A stretch of DNA of 64,000 nucleotides from Entonaema liquescens (Eukaryota > Ascomycota > Sordariomycetes > Xylariales > Xylariaceae): contig CADCSX010000009.1 of assembly GCA_902805475.1 (NCBI GenBank), forward strand, positions 806,001 through 870,000, written 5' to 3'. The position numbers and the translations under genes were made by a program. Below the pieces are notes generated by a model that was not told the origin of the DNA, made no database searches, and worked only from the letters and a program-made list of their open reading frames with translations. Positions 36,361 to 49,121 of the stretch are shown piece by piece (the stretch's first letter is position 1; each line of letters begins with the position of its first letter).

Positions 36361-37680
36361 TTTATTTATAAAATTAAATTTTTAATATTTAAATAATTAT
36401 AATATATTAAAAATATTTATTATTAATTAATAATAATAATAATAAATATAAATTATAAATTATAAATTATAAATTATAAATTATAAATTATAAATTATAA
36501 ATTATAAATTATAAATTATAAATTATAAATTATAAATTATAAATTATAAATTATTAATTATTAAAAATATTATTATATTATATTATTTTAATAAATAATA
36601 AATTTTAAATAATTAATTATATATATATATATTAAAATTTTTTATATAAATTATAAATTTAATATAATATAATTAATAATATTTATATAATATTATATTT
36701 TAAAAATTATATTAAAATAATATTAAATATAATATATTTTTTAATATTAAATTAATAAAAAAATAATAAAATATTTTAAAATATAAAAAAAAAATAATTA
36801 ATTATTAATTATTATTATTATATTTTTAATAATTAAATTAAAAATAAAATTATAAACGTATAAAAAATATTTATATATTTTATTATAAAATAAAATTCGA
36901 ATTTAATTATATAATTATATTACGTAATTACATTTTTAATAATATTAATAATTAAATAATAATTATATATATTATATTATAATACGTATTTAATAAAAAA
37001 AATATTTATTTTTTTAATAAAATATTAATAATAAATAATTAATAAAATAAATAAAAAATAAAAAACGTAAATTTAATTTAAAATTTATTTAAATTAAATT
37101 ATTATTATTATTTAATTATTAATTAAATTAATTAATTAAATTTATTAAAAAAATCGTTAAATATATATTTTAAATAAATATTTATTTAATAAATAATTAT
37201 TAATTTACCGAAAAAAAACACCGATAATATTTTAATTATAACGAATTAAATATATAAACGTAATAAAATAAAAATAATAATAATAATAATAAATAAATAT
37301 TAATTTTTTTTTAAATATAATATAATTATAATATATAATATTTTTATTAAAATATTATTATTAATAAATATATACGTAAAAAAATAATAATAAAATAATA
37401 ATAAATAAATAAATAAATTAAAATTAATATATTAATAATATTTAAAAAAATTATTTATTATTAAAAAATAAAAAAAACGCGTTTTTTATATAATTTAAAA
37501 TATATAAATATTTTTTTTATTAAATATATATTATAATATAATATATATAATTATTATTTAATTATTAATTATATTATATTAAAATTTATAATTTAATAAT
37601 ATAACGTTTTATAAATATATAAAATAATAATAATTATTTTTAACGTTATTATTAAATTTTTTATTATTTTTTATTAATAA
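36361..37680. repeat. Near-pure A+T block
   Basis: About 1.3 kb contains only some forty C and G residues, sharply bounded by ordinary sequence on both sides. By eye, about 16 of roughly 20 C residues are followed by G (sites such as TACGTA, ACGT and ACGCGT). It is non-coding. This is an AT-rich island of the kind often produced by RIP of a repeat, but no ancestral element is recognisable. A mitochondrial-DNA insertion was considered, without any mitochondrial gene to support it. Confidence 0.85.
36446..36555. repeat. 7-bp tandem array AAATTAT, about 15 copies
   Basis: Inside the AT block a homogeneous array of the 7-bp unit runs for roughly 105 bp with little variation, unlike the irregular AT sequence around it. 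Copy number was counted by eye. Confidence 0.9.
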
Positions 37681-37782
37681 CGGTTATTTTATTTAAATTG
37701 CGCTTAAATTAAAACAAAAGAAATGCTTTGTAATAAATCCATAGTTACAAACATACGGACCACCCGTTTTGGGGAGCGTGGC

Positions 37783-37797
37783 GCGGGCGTAGCCCGC
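37783..37797. repeat. GC-rich perfect hairpin beside the AT block
   Basis: GCGGGC, loop GTA, GCCCGC, within a GC-rich patch from about 37755 to 37800 that begins 75 bp after the AT block ends. It may be the edge of an inserted element. Confidence 0.7.
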
Positions 37798-38723
37798 TTT
37801 CTCTTGAGTCGAGTTTGAGTACTGAGATAACTTTACATATCGTATAATTTTTAGTGAATCGCTTCACGCTTTCTTTTTGTCTTAACAGCTGTTCTCTATC
37901 ATTCAAAGGCTGTAACAAACATTACCTACCTAAAACACGATATTGTGCAAACATATAATTTCCTAATTAAAAAAAATGTTTACATAAATAGGTTTATTAT
38001 GATTATAAAGGTATTATTTTTTTTTATCTACGCAGGTAAATTTCAACAGACGACTTATTTTCCAAGCAATAAAAACCATATTCAATGGTTGTTACATATT
38101 TTGGAGCCAGTCTTCCTCCCCGTAGAGGGCCATTATTCTGCGCCGTAGAGGATATCTTCAGCTGTATGAAGCGTGTATCATAAATTATCGAAACCCACCA
38201 TGACACTTAGCTTCGCGGGAAGCTCCCTGGGATATTTGCGACGCTACATTAGATTTATCCTTTCGATGGGGTTCCCCTACCACTTTGACTCGATTCTGTA
38301 GTTTGTATTTGACCTACGGACCTGTCAATGAATTCAAGGCGCCGCTTTGACTTACTAGTGCATCCCCTTAGCTTTTAGACCAAGGCCCCGTGGGGGGTGG
38401 ATGGTACCAAAGAGGTGGAGACGGCATGGCCAAGCTAACAGCACATTCTCAAGGATGACGAGCACCATGATCCAGGGAAGTCGAAGGAAAATCTTGGGAT
38501 AATAATGGCGCAGCACAACTTAAAATCCTGCACTAGTTGACGGTAGTCGATCCAGCTGCTTCGCTCACCTGGTTACGACGAGCCCTAAGAAAAGGTGGGT
38601 GACCCCCTAAATGAATTATCAGTTGTAGCCCTAGATCAAACAACTTATGTAGTATCTAGCGGGATAAGTCGTGCATGAAATAAAGATTTCTCGCTAGACT
38701 AATCATTATCTCGACTTAGCAAT

Positions 38724-38996
38724 ATGGGTCCAATCAATTTTACAACACCCGTGAGCCTCGACAGCCTCATAAGTCTTCATCGGGTGCCGCTGGAGGTCAT
38801 AAGATTGCTTCCTAGCATTGGAGATGTTCAGCTAAAACAAATAGTCCATGCTGCCCCTTTCCCATCAACAGAGTTCCTACAGATCCTGCAGGCGAATAGA
38901 AATTACTGTGAGGCTCAGGGCCAAGCTGCAACTGTGAAATTACACCCTACCTACATAACCTTAGCTGCCGTCAACGATCTAGCCGCCGCCAGCTAA
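38724..38996 (+). CDS. Possible small ORF, 90 aa (tentative)
   Basis: An ATG-led frame with balanced composition (it includes VPLEVIRLLPSIGDVQLKQI). No signal peptide, membrane segment or known motif is seen. It lies alone in a gene-poor region 1 kb from the AT block. It could be a fragment of a decayed gene or chance. Confidence 0.3.
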   Translation: MGPINFTTPVSLDSLISLHRVPLEVIRLLPSIGDVQLKQIVHAAPFPSTEFLQILQANRNYCEAQGQAATVKLHPTYITLAAVNDLAAAS

Positions 38997-41900
38997 GACG
39001 GGTTATGCCAATGGGGCCGCCGATTCTTCAAGCTAATAACGGATATGCCGTAAGTGGCACGCAACCCAGATTCGGGGGAAATTGTGGTGACATCCCATGA
39101 ATCTCGAGGCGCTTAATTCCACACCTCGGTGAAGTACTTTTCGGTACTTGATAAATCCAGTAATATACTTGGCCGGAAGTCGGTCAGATGTCATTATTAT
39201 CGATCCTGACTGTTAATACAATGACGACCGCGGAACTAAACGTCCATGACTTCGACGCCGTAGCTCCCGTCATAGTGGGCTACCAGGGATGATCATTCGC
39301 TTACGACGTACGACTCACTACTACAGCTTCCTTTTTTGAATCTGTAAGACCGGCGCGTTATATCCTTGGAATGTTTGCTTGAAGACATTGTACTAATAGC
39401 CCCCATGGGGGCCATACGCAAGGTGAGGTGAAGTGGTGTTGAGTCACGGAAGCATGTAAACAAATACATTGCTCTCGAAAAACGGACATGTATTATTTAA
39501 TAACTGCAGGCGATGAAGAATCTGCAGGCTGCACCCTCAGAGTCTTCTAACCTTTAGTCCTGCATATTTACTGACATCACTATTCCATCTGCAGGAGACC
39601 TAGGTGATGAATGGGAATAACAGTATCGAAGCGAAAATAGGGGGAACTCTTGAGTTCATCTACAAAGTATAGTTTTGATAGAATACTGTTAGAACGGGTC
39701 TACTATACATACTTGATAATCTGTACGATGTCTTTTCCGGAATTGGATGGCCTGCAGCATTAAACTCGATGTTTATAGTTACCTCAAAGGTGGAGGGATT
39801 TTGAGAAATGTGATCACGATCTCGAAGTGCCACCGCATTTATTCCATGCTCTGAATTTTCAGAGTTCCTCTCGATATGTACGGTACCAATATTCTATCCT
39901 TTAACGATGGGTCGTTGATTTATCCGAAGCAGCCCTCCAATACGGTATGGATGGATGGATAGTATTACTTCCTTACCCAGGTTTACGAGATACTAACGGG
40001 ACACACAGATTTCTAAAGGGACTTAATGAAATATATAATTACATATTTAAAAAGTGTTATGATATTGTTTGTATTCTTAAGATTTTATATGATATTGGCT
40101 TCTTATTGACTCACTATAAGGTCCCCATATGACCGTTTCAAACAGAGCAAGTGATCTCGGCCCGAGTGTTTGCACAGAGGTGTATGGCGAAGCCGGGTTT
40201 CAAGCACTGTTGGTGGTGGGCGGTATTTCAGTCTGTCCAAGCCATAATTTGTCCGCCTCACGAATTCATAGGCTGTGGCTTGCCGCCCAACAGGCCTCGC
40301 ACGCACGCTGGGCACGTCAACGTAAATAGAAAATTATGGGGATTGTAATGAAAGAGCCCATGGGCCCGCTCAAAATGGTGAGAGACGTCAAGTTCGGAGG
40401 TTTGACGAAACTAGCCTAGGCAACGTCTCAAGCCCTTGCGCGCGAGCCGGGGTGCTCGCTGTCGAAGAGCGAGTCTATCGTGCGCTTCACACGTGCTCGT
40501 CTCGTCCGGGCGGAACTTAGCTGCGGAGAAGCTTGCTCATAGCTGGACGCTCAACAGAGATAGCCCGTACGGACTAGCTAAAATGTGAGCTGTGCTCAAT
40601 GGCCGAACATATGTACGTATGTATGTAAGAATAACGCGCCTAAGCAACCGTGCTTCCTCTCGGGCATTTCTGCGTCCCAGAGAGTCGGACGACCCAGAGG
40701 AAGGGTCTTCAAGGGTGGTAATGGTAGGCAAGGGACGTTCAGACAGGGGACTCACCGGTTCTGGGTTCGCTTAGGGTTGTACTGGACCGCTACTACTTAG
40801 TAGTGGACGGGGCGCGGATGCGAACCGTGTGCCGGGAAGACTAGGTCCTTCCCTGTTCAGCGGAATGGAGTCGATAGGCCAGTGTGCTGGTGTAGGGTTG
40901 ACTGCCTGACTGCTAGGTATTCCATGTACCTAGTCGAATGATATGTGCTGACATTGTTTACGTTTGTATGCTACTTCAACGGCATTGTCGAGTCTTTAAA
41001 CGAGTTGTCTCAACTCAAGGATTAAACTCTAGAATCCTAGGTGGTCATGAAATGACCATTCGTATATACATTACGACTACCTTAGTAGTTGATTATCAAT
41101 TTTTGTTAAGTTTTGATTACGGGATGACCCCTTTGTTGCATACATTCCTGCCTAATGTCGTTGGTAACGCCTCACCACCCTTCAACGGAATCGTATTGAA
41201 ACCTCTTCTACCTAACTACTCATTAACGGAAGTGATAATGGAACCCGGGATGGATTAACGAATCTCTCCGTGGCCGCCGGCCGTCAGACACCCGACGGGC
41301 ATTGCAAAGCACGGCAAGAAGCCAAATAGGGATGGGCGGTGAGGGTAACGGGCGTGGTGTGTACTTTTTGTGTAGCTATAAATCGGGTTTATAGCGAACG
41401 CTTGGTGACGTGGAGACATTCGCATAGAGATAAGACTAGCTAGAATCGCTACGGGAGCATCCTTTCGGGTAGGTCTTCGTTTTTGTGTCGATCCTAGCTG
41501 TGCGTCACCCCTTTCGGGGAGGGGGTCTAACACTGAGTCCTTCTGAACCACTTCTTCAGTAAGCAAACTCTCCTATATTACTCTCGGGGATGTGGAGTGA
41601 AATTTGTTGTGATCGTTGAACGGATGGTCGATAATTATTACAAGTCCGGCACGATCGGGAGGGCTAGGATACGCACACGTAGCGGGCATGCTGAACAAAG
41701 TATGAGTAAATTGTATATCATTGCCAGTCGTGTTCTCTGCCAACCAGGTTTCTGACAGCGATGGCTTTCGTAAGAGCTAAAGAAAGCCAATTTTCAGTTA
41801 GGCGAACAAGACAAAGGAAGAGCATGCGGGTGTTGTACGTATCCTCACTTCTATCCTTGAAGTTCCACTCACATCGCAATGACTAGTACTCGGGGCGCGC

Positions 41901-44900
41901 CGAAATCTCATAATTCCGCTTTTCCCTAATAGAGTGTCCCCCCTATACCGATTGACGTTCTCAATTCTCGCTCGGACGCCTTTAGCCCATATACGATGTC
42001 CCATCTGAGTAGGTATGGAAAATTGAAGGAGTATGACAAGTTGACTCTAGTGTTAGAGCTATATTTTAGGTGCCTTTTTTTATTGGGACGATTTGGTGCG
42101 TTGCTCTTCCCGAGCGTGTTAGGTATTTTGAACCGCATCGACTACATACACCCTACCTTTGGTATTAGTATCAAGATATTGAACTTGATGTGGAGCTAAG
42201 TCCGACCAAGCTATCTATTACATGATAGATACATGCACTAGAACAGGAACGTGTTTTTAATGTCGGCTAGCAACGTGGCATACGCCGGCGCTTTATGTAG
42301 CTCGGGTTTTAGTTCCAAATCGATACGTGTGTAATGCTGTCCAGCGTTGTAGTAACCGTCGTTGTAGTAAATTTGGCGTATTGTGAGTTGGGATATAGTT
42401 CCTTTTCCTACTTGAAGTAACTTGTGTTACCCAAAGGGGATAATCGCTGGTGAAGTTGTTTCCTACGTGGCTTATGAAGTAACAGTATTGATCAGTCGTC
42501 GGGGTTAACTACTACTTGGGATCCCATGATAATGAAACTGCTCGAATCACAACCAGCGTATTGTTGTCAAGTACCACGAACTGGCTAACGCGTATTGGTA
42601 CAATGACTAGGTGTACGGCTCATTGCTATTGTATAGACCAAGGAATTTGATGTCGTTACTTGTTATGGTATGCTACGTACCTAAAGCGTTATCCAACAAT
42701 CGATTATCCATCACGACAGTAGCTTACCGTTCAGATCAACTGGGTAGTTAAGACAGCTGCATATAGTATCCAGCTCAAATTTTATGGCTAGGTATCTACT
42801 TGTTAGGAACAGATATGAAAAAGCAACTACTTATGTACGTATATTCTTTAGTGACTACTTATCATACTCGGGCTTGTAGTATTCGAGGTTCTGTCCTTAC
42901 TGTTGTCTGATGCACTATCAAGCAATACGATGAACTCACTACTCTGAAGTTTATCCGATAAGAAAAAAAAAAGATAATGGTTAAACCCCCCCTTTACCAG
43001 ACGATAACCACTGTACGATGGTATATACATAGATTGACATACACTTGTGCACTCGTAGGTTACGACCAAGGCCCGTATTTGAGCTGTGTGTGTGTGGTTC
43101 TAGAAGAAAAGAGTGGAAGTCATAGAAGCGCAGGGGCTGCTCCGCTTTTGGCAGCTTGGTCGGCAGAGCTTCGAGAATGTTTTAACTCGCATGGTCGAAT
43201 CAATTGATGTCATTATTGTAATGCCTGCGAAATGAAGGTGCCGCTAGCAAGGCGCGGGAGATTCCCATGTCACGGATCAAGCAACGATCCATTGCCTTGA
43301 ACTAGTCTAAGGGGGGACCATGTCCGGACAAGGTGCTCGGCCGAAGGGATAAAGCATAATCAGATCGAAACATTGTCATAATTGCTGTAATAAGGAGGGG
43401 AGAAAATGTATGTAACTTGCCGTAGTAATTATTGCCGTGGCTAGTGAGTGTAGTGTACTATGGTAGCTAGACGTTCGCGGCGCTGTTGCACGTTTCTGTC
43501 TAATGTCGGACGGGGATGGCTTCCAAAGAGAATAAGGTCCTTTCCGTGTTGGCATGTCCGGGTCCAACGCTTTTCTTCCGCTTCTCGAAATCTTCCAGAA
43601 TTTTGCTGTGTTGGGGTTAGGACCAATTTCAAGCCTGCTTGGAAACCTCATGCGCCGGGGTGCATTGGCTGATGGAACCCTTGACTTTCCCCACAGCTAT
43701 CCAGCCATCCATACCGTACCATACCGTACGTGCGATGGCAGAGGCAGTGTCGTAGCCACTCGAGAGGGTACACTGTCGAAAACGTGGTTATGTATCGTTT
43801 CGTGTCCTGCTCTTACTGAGCAGCTGAAGATAAGCGTGATCACACGAGGCTATAAGCTGCGGATAGCTGTGTTGCTCTCAGCTGGTAATGCTGATAGGAA
43901 CGCTACGCTGAATACGACCTGAATTTCTCCATGATCTCGGGGTTTAAACTATGTAGGTTGGAACTGGAGTATCGTATGGGACAGAGTGCGAAAAGGGTGT
44001 TACTGCCTACCTACCTAACGTACCCTGGATCTTCCCGGCATTATCTGCGTCTTCCCGCGAAGAATATATGTGACGTGTTAAGTTGGAGATTCATCTTATT
44101 TGACGACGTCGATATTCGAGTGTTGGAATCAAAAGTAAAAATTCGATATCTGAATTATAACTTATGAGCTATCTAACACAGAAGGCTGCCGTCACCTCTT
44201 CCCTGTACTTTGTCTATACTCTGTTCTGATTGGATATGCTCCTCAGAAACAGCTAAAGAAAAAGGAAGAATAACGTCCTCGTCGCACTCGGGGAGGCAGA
44301 ATAGTGTGGGTGTGATATAGGTACCTTCCTTTACGGTACGCATTTCACTTCGTACACGGATCCCCCATCGGGTCATCGCTGTTTGGTACTTCGTAGTTAC
44401 ACTATAACGTTTCATTCTGGCACAAGAAGTGAAGTACCTTACTAAAAGGTGAGTACCAACGTTGGGACGCAGGCATCTGGTGTTGCCGTTGCATAATAGC
44501 CCATAATAGTCCGAATTTATTATGACCGGATTACCATCATTACCATCATAGGATTAAGCCTGGGTATGCAATTTTGATTCTACCTGGTATTCTACCTGGT
44601 ATTCTTTGCGGTCACTGAGCGGAATGCACCCCCGTGCCTAGTGGCTAGTGATGGCTAGGTCCCTATTTATGGAAACGATGAGCCCCCATGGAAGCCGAAC
44701 AAGCAGATAGGTACATCTTATTTACAAGGATATTTCGCTCGTCTCATTAATTATCTACCCTCTTACCATGTCTCCGGTACGCGCCAAATCCCACGTCCTC
44801 CCTTCGATGACTCTTGGGTGACTTTGAGCTGCTGTTGAGTCCAGGCAGTTCCGAAGGAAAGTGACTGGTGACTGGTAGCTGGTATTTTCATTGCTCAGTA

Positions 44901-46232
44901 TTCGTCACCCTACCAAGATTTATCGTTAGTCTTTCCGAGATACTTAATTCCGAAGCCCGAGTGCGCTGGTATTGCACAGCGTATGTGCGTATGTGTACTA
45001 CCCCCCCGTGGTTTGTCTACCTAGACCTAGGTGTGATGTATATCATATGGCTCATATGCATGTATGGGCCTTATGCGTGGTGTTAGTGACCGTTATATGG
45101 ATATCGTCCACATGGGAAAAAAAAAAAAAAAAAAGCTCGGTCTGTCTCATTCCCCGTGGACTTCAGCCTTCGTACATAGAGGTTCACCCTTAATGGTGTT
45201 TCACTTGCTACGATGAAGTGATTATGTACAATGGCACGTCTGGGGGAGATGATCATGCCAATATCGCGGATGGTATGAGCGGGTCCCGTTCTATGGGTCT
45301 TTTCTACCGGGATGATAATTGTGCCTGGTGCCAAGGTAAGCAGTGTTCAGACCGGTTCCTTTTCCTGGGTTCTGGGGCTTGCCTGGCAGCCTGGGTACAT
45401 GATCGAATTATGCGTTTGATATCTGCCATAGCAGCCCAGAGCAGTCCATAGCAGCTCATAGTATTGGTAGTTAAGCACACACGTACCATGCTTAGAAGTT
45501 CGCACATATCGATCTGACAAACGAGTAAGAACAGATGGGATAGAGGATTAGTCTCGATATAGATATCTCGACGTATCCAATTTTATTTTTCAAGATTTCT
45601 CTCTCTCTCTCAAAAAAAAAGTTGAATGAATATTGCCAAATCGGGACGGACCGGGAAGCCCCGAAAGTTTTTCTATTTATCTATTTTTTCGTTCTCTCTT
45701 ATTTCTTTTTCTCGCTTTAACTTACAGGGGGTCAAGCTTCCAGAAAACAAATCCGATACTAAAAACGGCTTAGTGAGTGTTGAAAAATGCTTAGGTTGCT
45801 CTACTTTATCGATACCTTAGCGCATGGTACGCGCATGTACATATGCTACTTCGGTACCCGTGTAGCTGTAGCCCTACTAAAATATGGTTTCATTGGAGCT
45901 TTATTGAAATGAACAGGGGTCAGAAAAACATAGGAAAAGGAGAGAAGGGTTAGTTGATACGATACTTATATTTGACGAAGACTTTTTTTTTTCTTCTTTT
46001 ATTCCTTACCTTAACGTTATAATTTAAGTGATTAGATCATACAGGCTTACTGCATTTCTGACTAGACTAAACGTACCTAACTCTATACGTACCTACTAGG
46101 TAAGTAACTTCGCACAATGTTCAAGTTTCGTTTCCTTAAAGATAGTTACATGCACTACCTGATGTACCCACGGCAACGTTTTCCTGCGCATTGTGGCCCC
46201 TGCACCCGTTCCCCTACCATCTTTACAGTGCA

Positions 46233-46270
46233 CTTACCAACCTTTACCAACCTTTACCAACCTTACCAAC
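46233..46270. repeat. Short tandem repeat CTTTACCAAC, about four units
   Basis: Units CTTACCAAC, CTTTACCAAC (twice) and CTTACCAAC are adjacent. Confidence 0.8.
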
Positions 46271-47629
46271 GCGCAACGCTTGCCCACCGCCAAATTTATA
46301 TCAAATCAATGTACCAAAGACGTATGGAAGTATTTAAGTACCTTGAGTACTGCGGTACAACCTCCCTCGACCAAGCTTACCTAAAATAACCAGCGATTTG
46401 GTCATTTCATCACTTCTATTATTTTTCCTCCCTCGCCGTCACACATCCTTTTTTCTAAATTCCTTCGTCAACTTTTTTTTTTTTTTACTCTAAGCCGGCC
46501 GTCTGGATACTAATCACCATAAGTAGCGGCGCTCTTGTTCCCCTTACGTTGGTCTACCTCTAAACCTTTGAGAGTCCAAATAATTCCTCGAGGTACGTTA
46601 GGATCACAAGCTGCCCCATTCTCTCCCGCCTTAGTCGCCTAGCTCCAGATCTACCACGCGCTTTTCTTTTGTTGCAGCGATATAGCCCGTTCGGTTTGCA
46701 CGGTTTGCGAGGTGTTCTTCCGCAGCTGCTATACGATCTGACCACTTCCTCATGTCTTTGTCACGCGTCGCATCCACAGCGGCGGTTTGCCTTGACCGAT
46801 CTGCCATATTCGAACTCGAGGTATCTCTGCATCACAGAAGTCTTCGGTGCTACCGAGCTTTTGTCGACAAGCTCCAAGTCAACAAACATTACCTTACATC
46901 CCCTCATGTGTTACGAATATAATCAATCTTTCCTTGGATCATAATATGCATTGTTCTCAAGAGTGCTGACCTGGTTAATCTTGCTCAGGATCGCGGACCT
47001 TTCGCCCCATTACTACTTTAATAAACGCGAAGTCGTGACTGGACTACCACATCACTCGACTGATTTCTCATCACGTCCTCACGAATTCAGCTCCCACGGC
47101 ATACAACCGCGACACCACTACCCCGCCCTTGTCATCTTTTCCAATGATCAAAAGAGGAGCATTGCCCTAGATATTGCTACTTGTGCTGCTGTGCAGACTC
47201 TCCTTAAGATCCGACTGCAGAACCCAGGCGCATCAAGGTGCCCGACTGCAAATAGGCCGAAGTGTGCGCAACTATTATCAAATATCCCGGCAAACCGTTC
47301 ACGTAACGCTGGAGTGTTAGACAAGACTTGTTAAGGTCACGGCTTACGCGTATCGAATTTAACGACTCAAGACCTTATTACCATTAGCAGCGAAGGCGAT
47401 AGTTGGTGTTTTGTTAACCCAGACAGACCGGGATTATACTTGGATTATACCACGCCTATCAAACTGAACTTAGTCTACCAGGTTTGATATTCGCCTGAAA
47501 CCGTTTAAAGGAGGAAAAATTCCATCGCTCCATAATACGCAGAGCACGGTGGAGGCCTAATAGTCTTATCTTGATTTTGAGTACTTGTGAGACGTGATTC
47601 GGTTTACTTGGGCTCTTGTTGGCCACACC

Positions 47630-49121
47630 ATGTCCAAATCGCCCTCATCCGAAGTGATGAACATCACAAATATGTTGGACAAGAAGAACGCGGCAGCAGC
47701 TGCCGCAGCTGCAGCTGCAGCATCCGGTCCCTCACCGGAACACCAACTTCTTCCCCATCCGCAGCTGACTCCGGTCGGCATGGATCGTGCGAACTCACCG
47801 CACGGATCCGAGAGCTCCTACCACTCTGGACCCCGCCCTGGCCAGCAATTAGACGCCCTGAATGGGATGGGTAACGGTCGGCCCTATGGTTCCCCCACTG
47901 CAATGCATGCAACGATGGCCCTGTCCGACCCTAGTATGCCTCCTACCATGATGATTCCTGGTATGCCGCAACTCTCTCACGCACTCTCGATGCCTTACAA
48001 CAAGCCTCCTGAGCAGCCTCAACAACCACAACCTCAGCATAAAGCGTATCCATGCAGCACATGCCAAAAGGCCTTCGCTCGGCGTAGTGATTTGGCAAGG
48101 CATGGTAAGTTTCTCTTTCATTAAAAGACAAGACTGGACAATTCTAACATGCCTTAGAACGTATCCATAGCGGTATACGTCCTCACGTTTGTGACTATGA
48201 GGGATGCGGGAAACAGTTCATTCAACGATCAGCGTTGACAGTGCACCAACGAGTCCATACTGGCGAGAAGCCGCATATGTGCGAACGATGTGGCAAGGTA
48301 TTAATCATCTCTAATTTTGCTCGAAAACTATACTGACTTAGAAATTCTAGCCTTTTAGTGATAGCAGCTCACTGGCGCGGCATAGGCGTATTCATTCAGG
48401 CAAACGGCCGTATAAATGCCCTTACGCTAATTGCCAAAAGACATTCACCCGAAGAACCACGTTGACTCGCCACCAAAACTCTCATTCCGGCACGGTTGAA
48501 GAAGCAGCGGCAGCTACGGCCAATGCTTTAGCAGCTCAGGCTAGTAGGACTGCGGCTCGCGTAGCTCGTAGTGATGGCGACCCAGGGTCGAACCATGGCT
48601 CTCCACTGAACACACCCTCGCCAGGCCAGAGACATATGTCTATGTCTCCCAGCGCTGAGCTTGCGGCTGCTAATGCGATGCGCAACAGCGATTATTCGTA
48701 TGTTGGTAACGGTTCGCTTCCGGTGCACATACGTACCGACATGCAATCACAGAGTCCTACTTCGGCTCCGGGCTACCCTGCAGGCATGCGACCTACTTCT
48801 CATCCGACAGTGTATCCGCCACCCCCTACCTTAGAGCCGAGTGTAGAATCTCACCAGTCAGGTACCGGTAGCACAGGTGGAAGCCCTCATATGGGCAGTG
48901 TAGGATGGCAATCTCCCTCACACATGGCGTCGCCTACTCACAGCAATAGTGGCAATAGCTATGTGTACCCCGACCCGGATCAGCCATTTCTAGGCAGCAA
49001 CAACCTGGGTCAGATGTACTACACCGCAGGCGCGCAAATCCGACGACCAACAAGCACGGAGCCAGGTTCGGCAGGATATGACGTTAAACCGCGTCCCAAC
49101 GAGCTGTGGGCTGGTCAGTAG
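47630..49121 (+). CDS. C2H2 zinc-finger transcription factor, four fingers
   Basis: Three exons, 47630-48104, 48158-48297 and 48351-49121, give 461 aa. The start is the ATG at 47630 (MSKSPSSEVMN); a longer reading begins only with GTG. An Ala run (about residues 21-31) and a Gln/Pro-rich region precede four contiguous fingers: C142-C145-H158-H162, then about 163-192, 193-220 and 221-250, joined by HSGIRPH, HTGEKPH and HSGKRPY linkers. Both introns fall inside the finger array and splicing restores finger 1 (RHERIH) and finger 3 (CGKPFSD). The tail after EEAAAATANALAAQ is Ser/Pro/Gly-rich and disordered. The finger set resembles conserved Pezizomycotina regulators, but I cannot name the orthologue. 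It should act in the nucleus as a DNA-binding regulator. Confidence 0.9.

Larger units (their letters stand above)
37681..47629. other. Gene-poor region right of the AT block
   Basis: About 10 kb with no confident gene. GC rises back to normal after the block. Contents: a GC-rich hairpin at 37783-37797, a tentative 90-codon frame at 38724-38996, a cluster of short tandem duplications at about 44480-44890, an A tract at about 45117-45134, and an AACCTTTACC repeat at 46233-46270. Open stretches such as 41566-41255 (minus), 43554-43922 and 46951-47334 (plus) show no recognisable domain. The last 500 bp are the 5' region of the C2H2 gene. Confidence 0.5.

Noticed and set aside
36361..37680. AT block as a nuclear copy of mitochondrial DNA
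   Set aside because: No mitochondrial gene, tRNA or intron motif is visible, and the CpG pattern has no mitochondrial explanation.
41255..41566. 103-codon minus frame near GC-rich sequence, possible retroelement piece
   Set aside because: No gag, reverse transcriptase or integrase motif and no flanking long repeat could be found.
46951..47334. 127-codon plus frame before the C2H2 gene
   Set aside because: No homology or secretion signal; lies where the 5' UTR and promoter of the C2H2 gene are expected.
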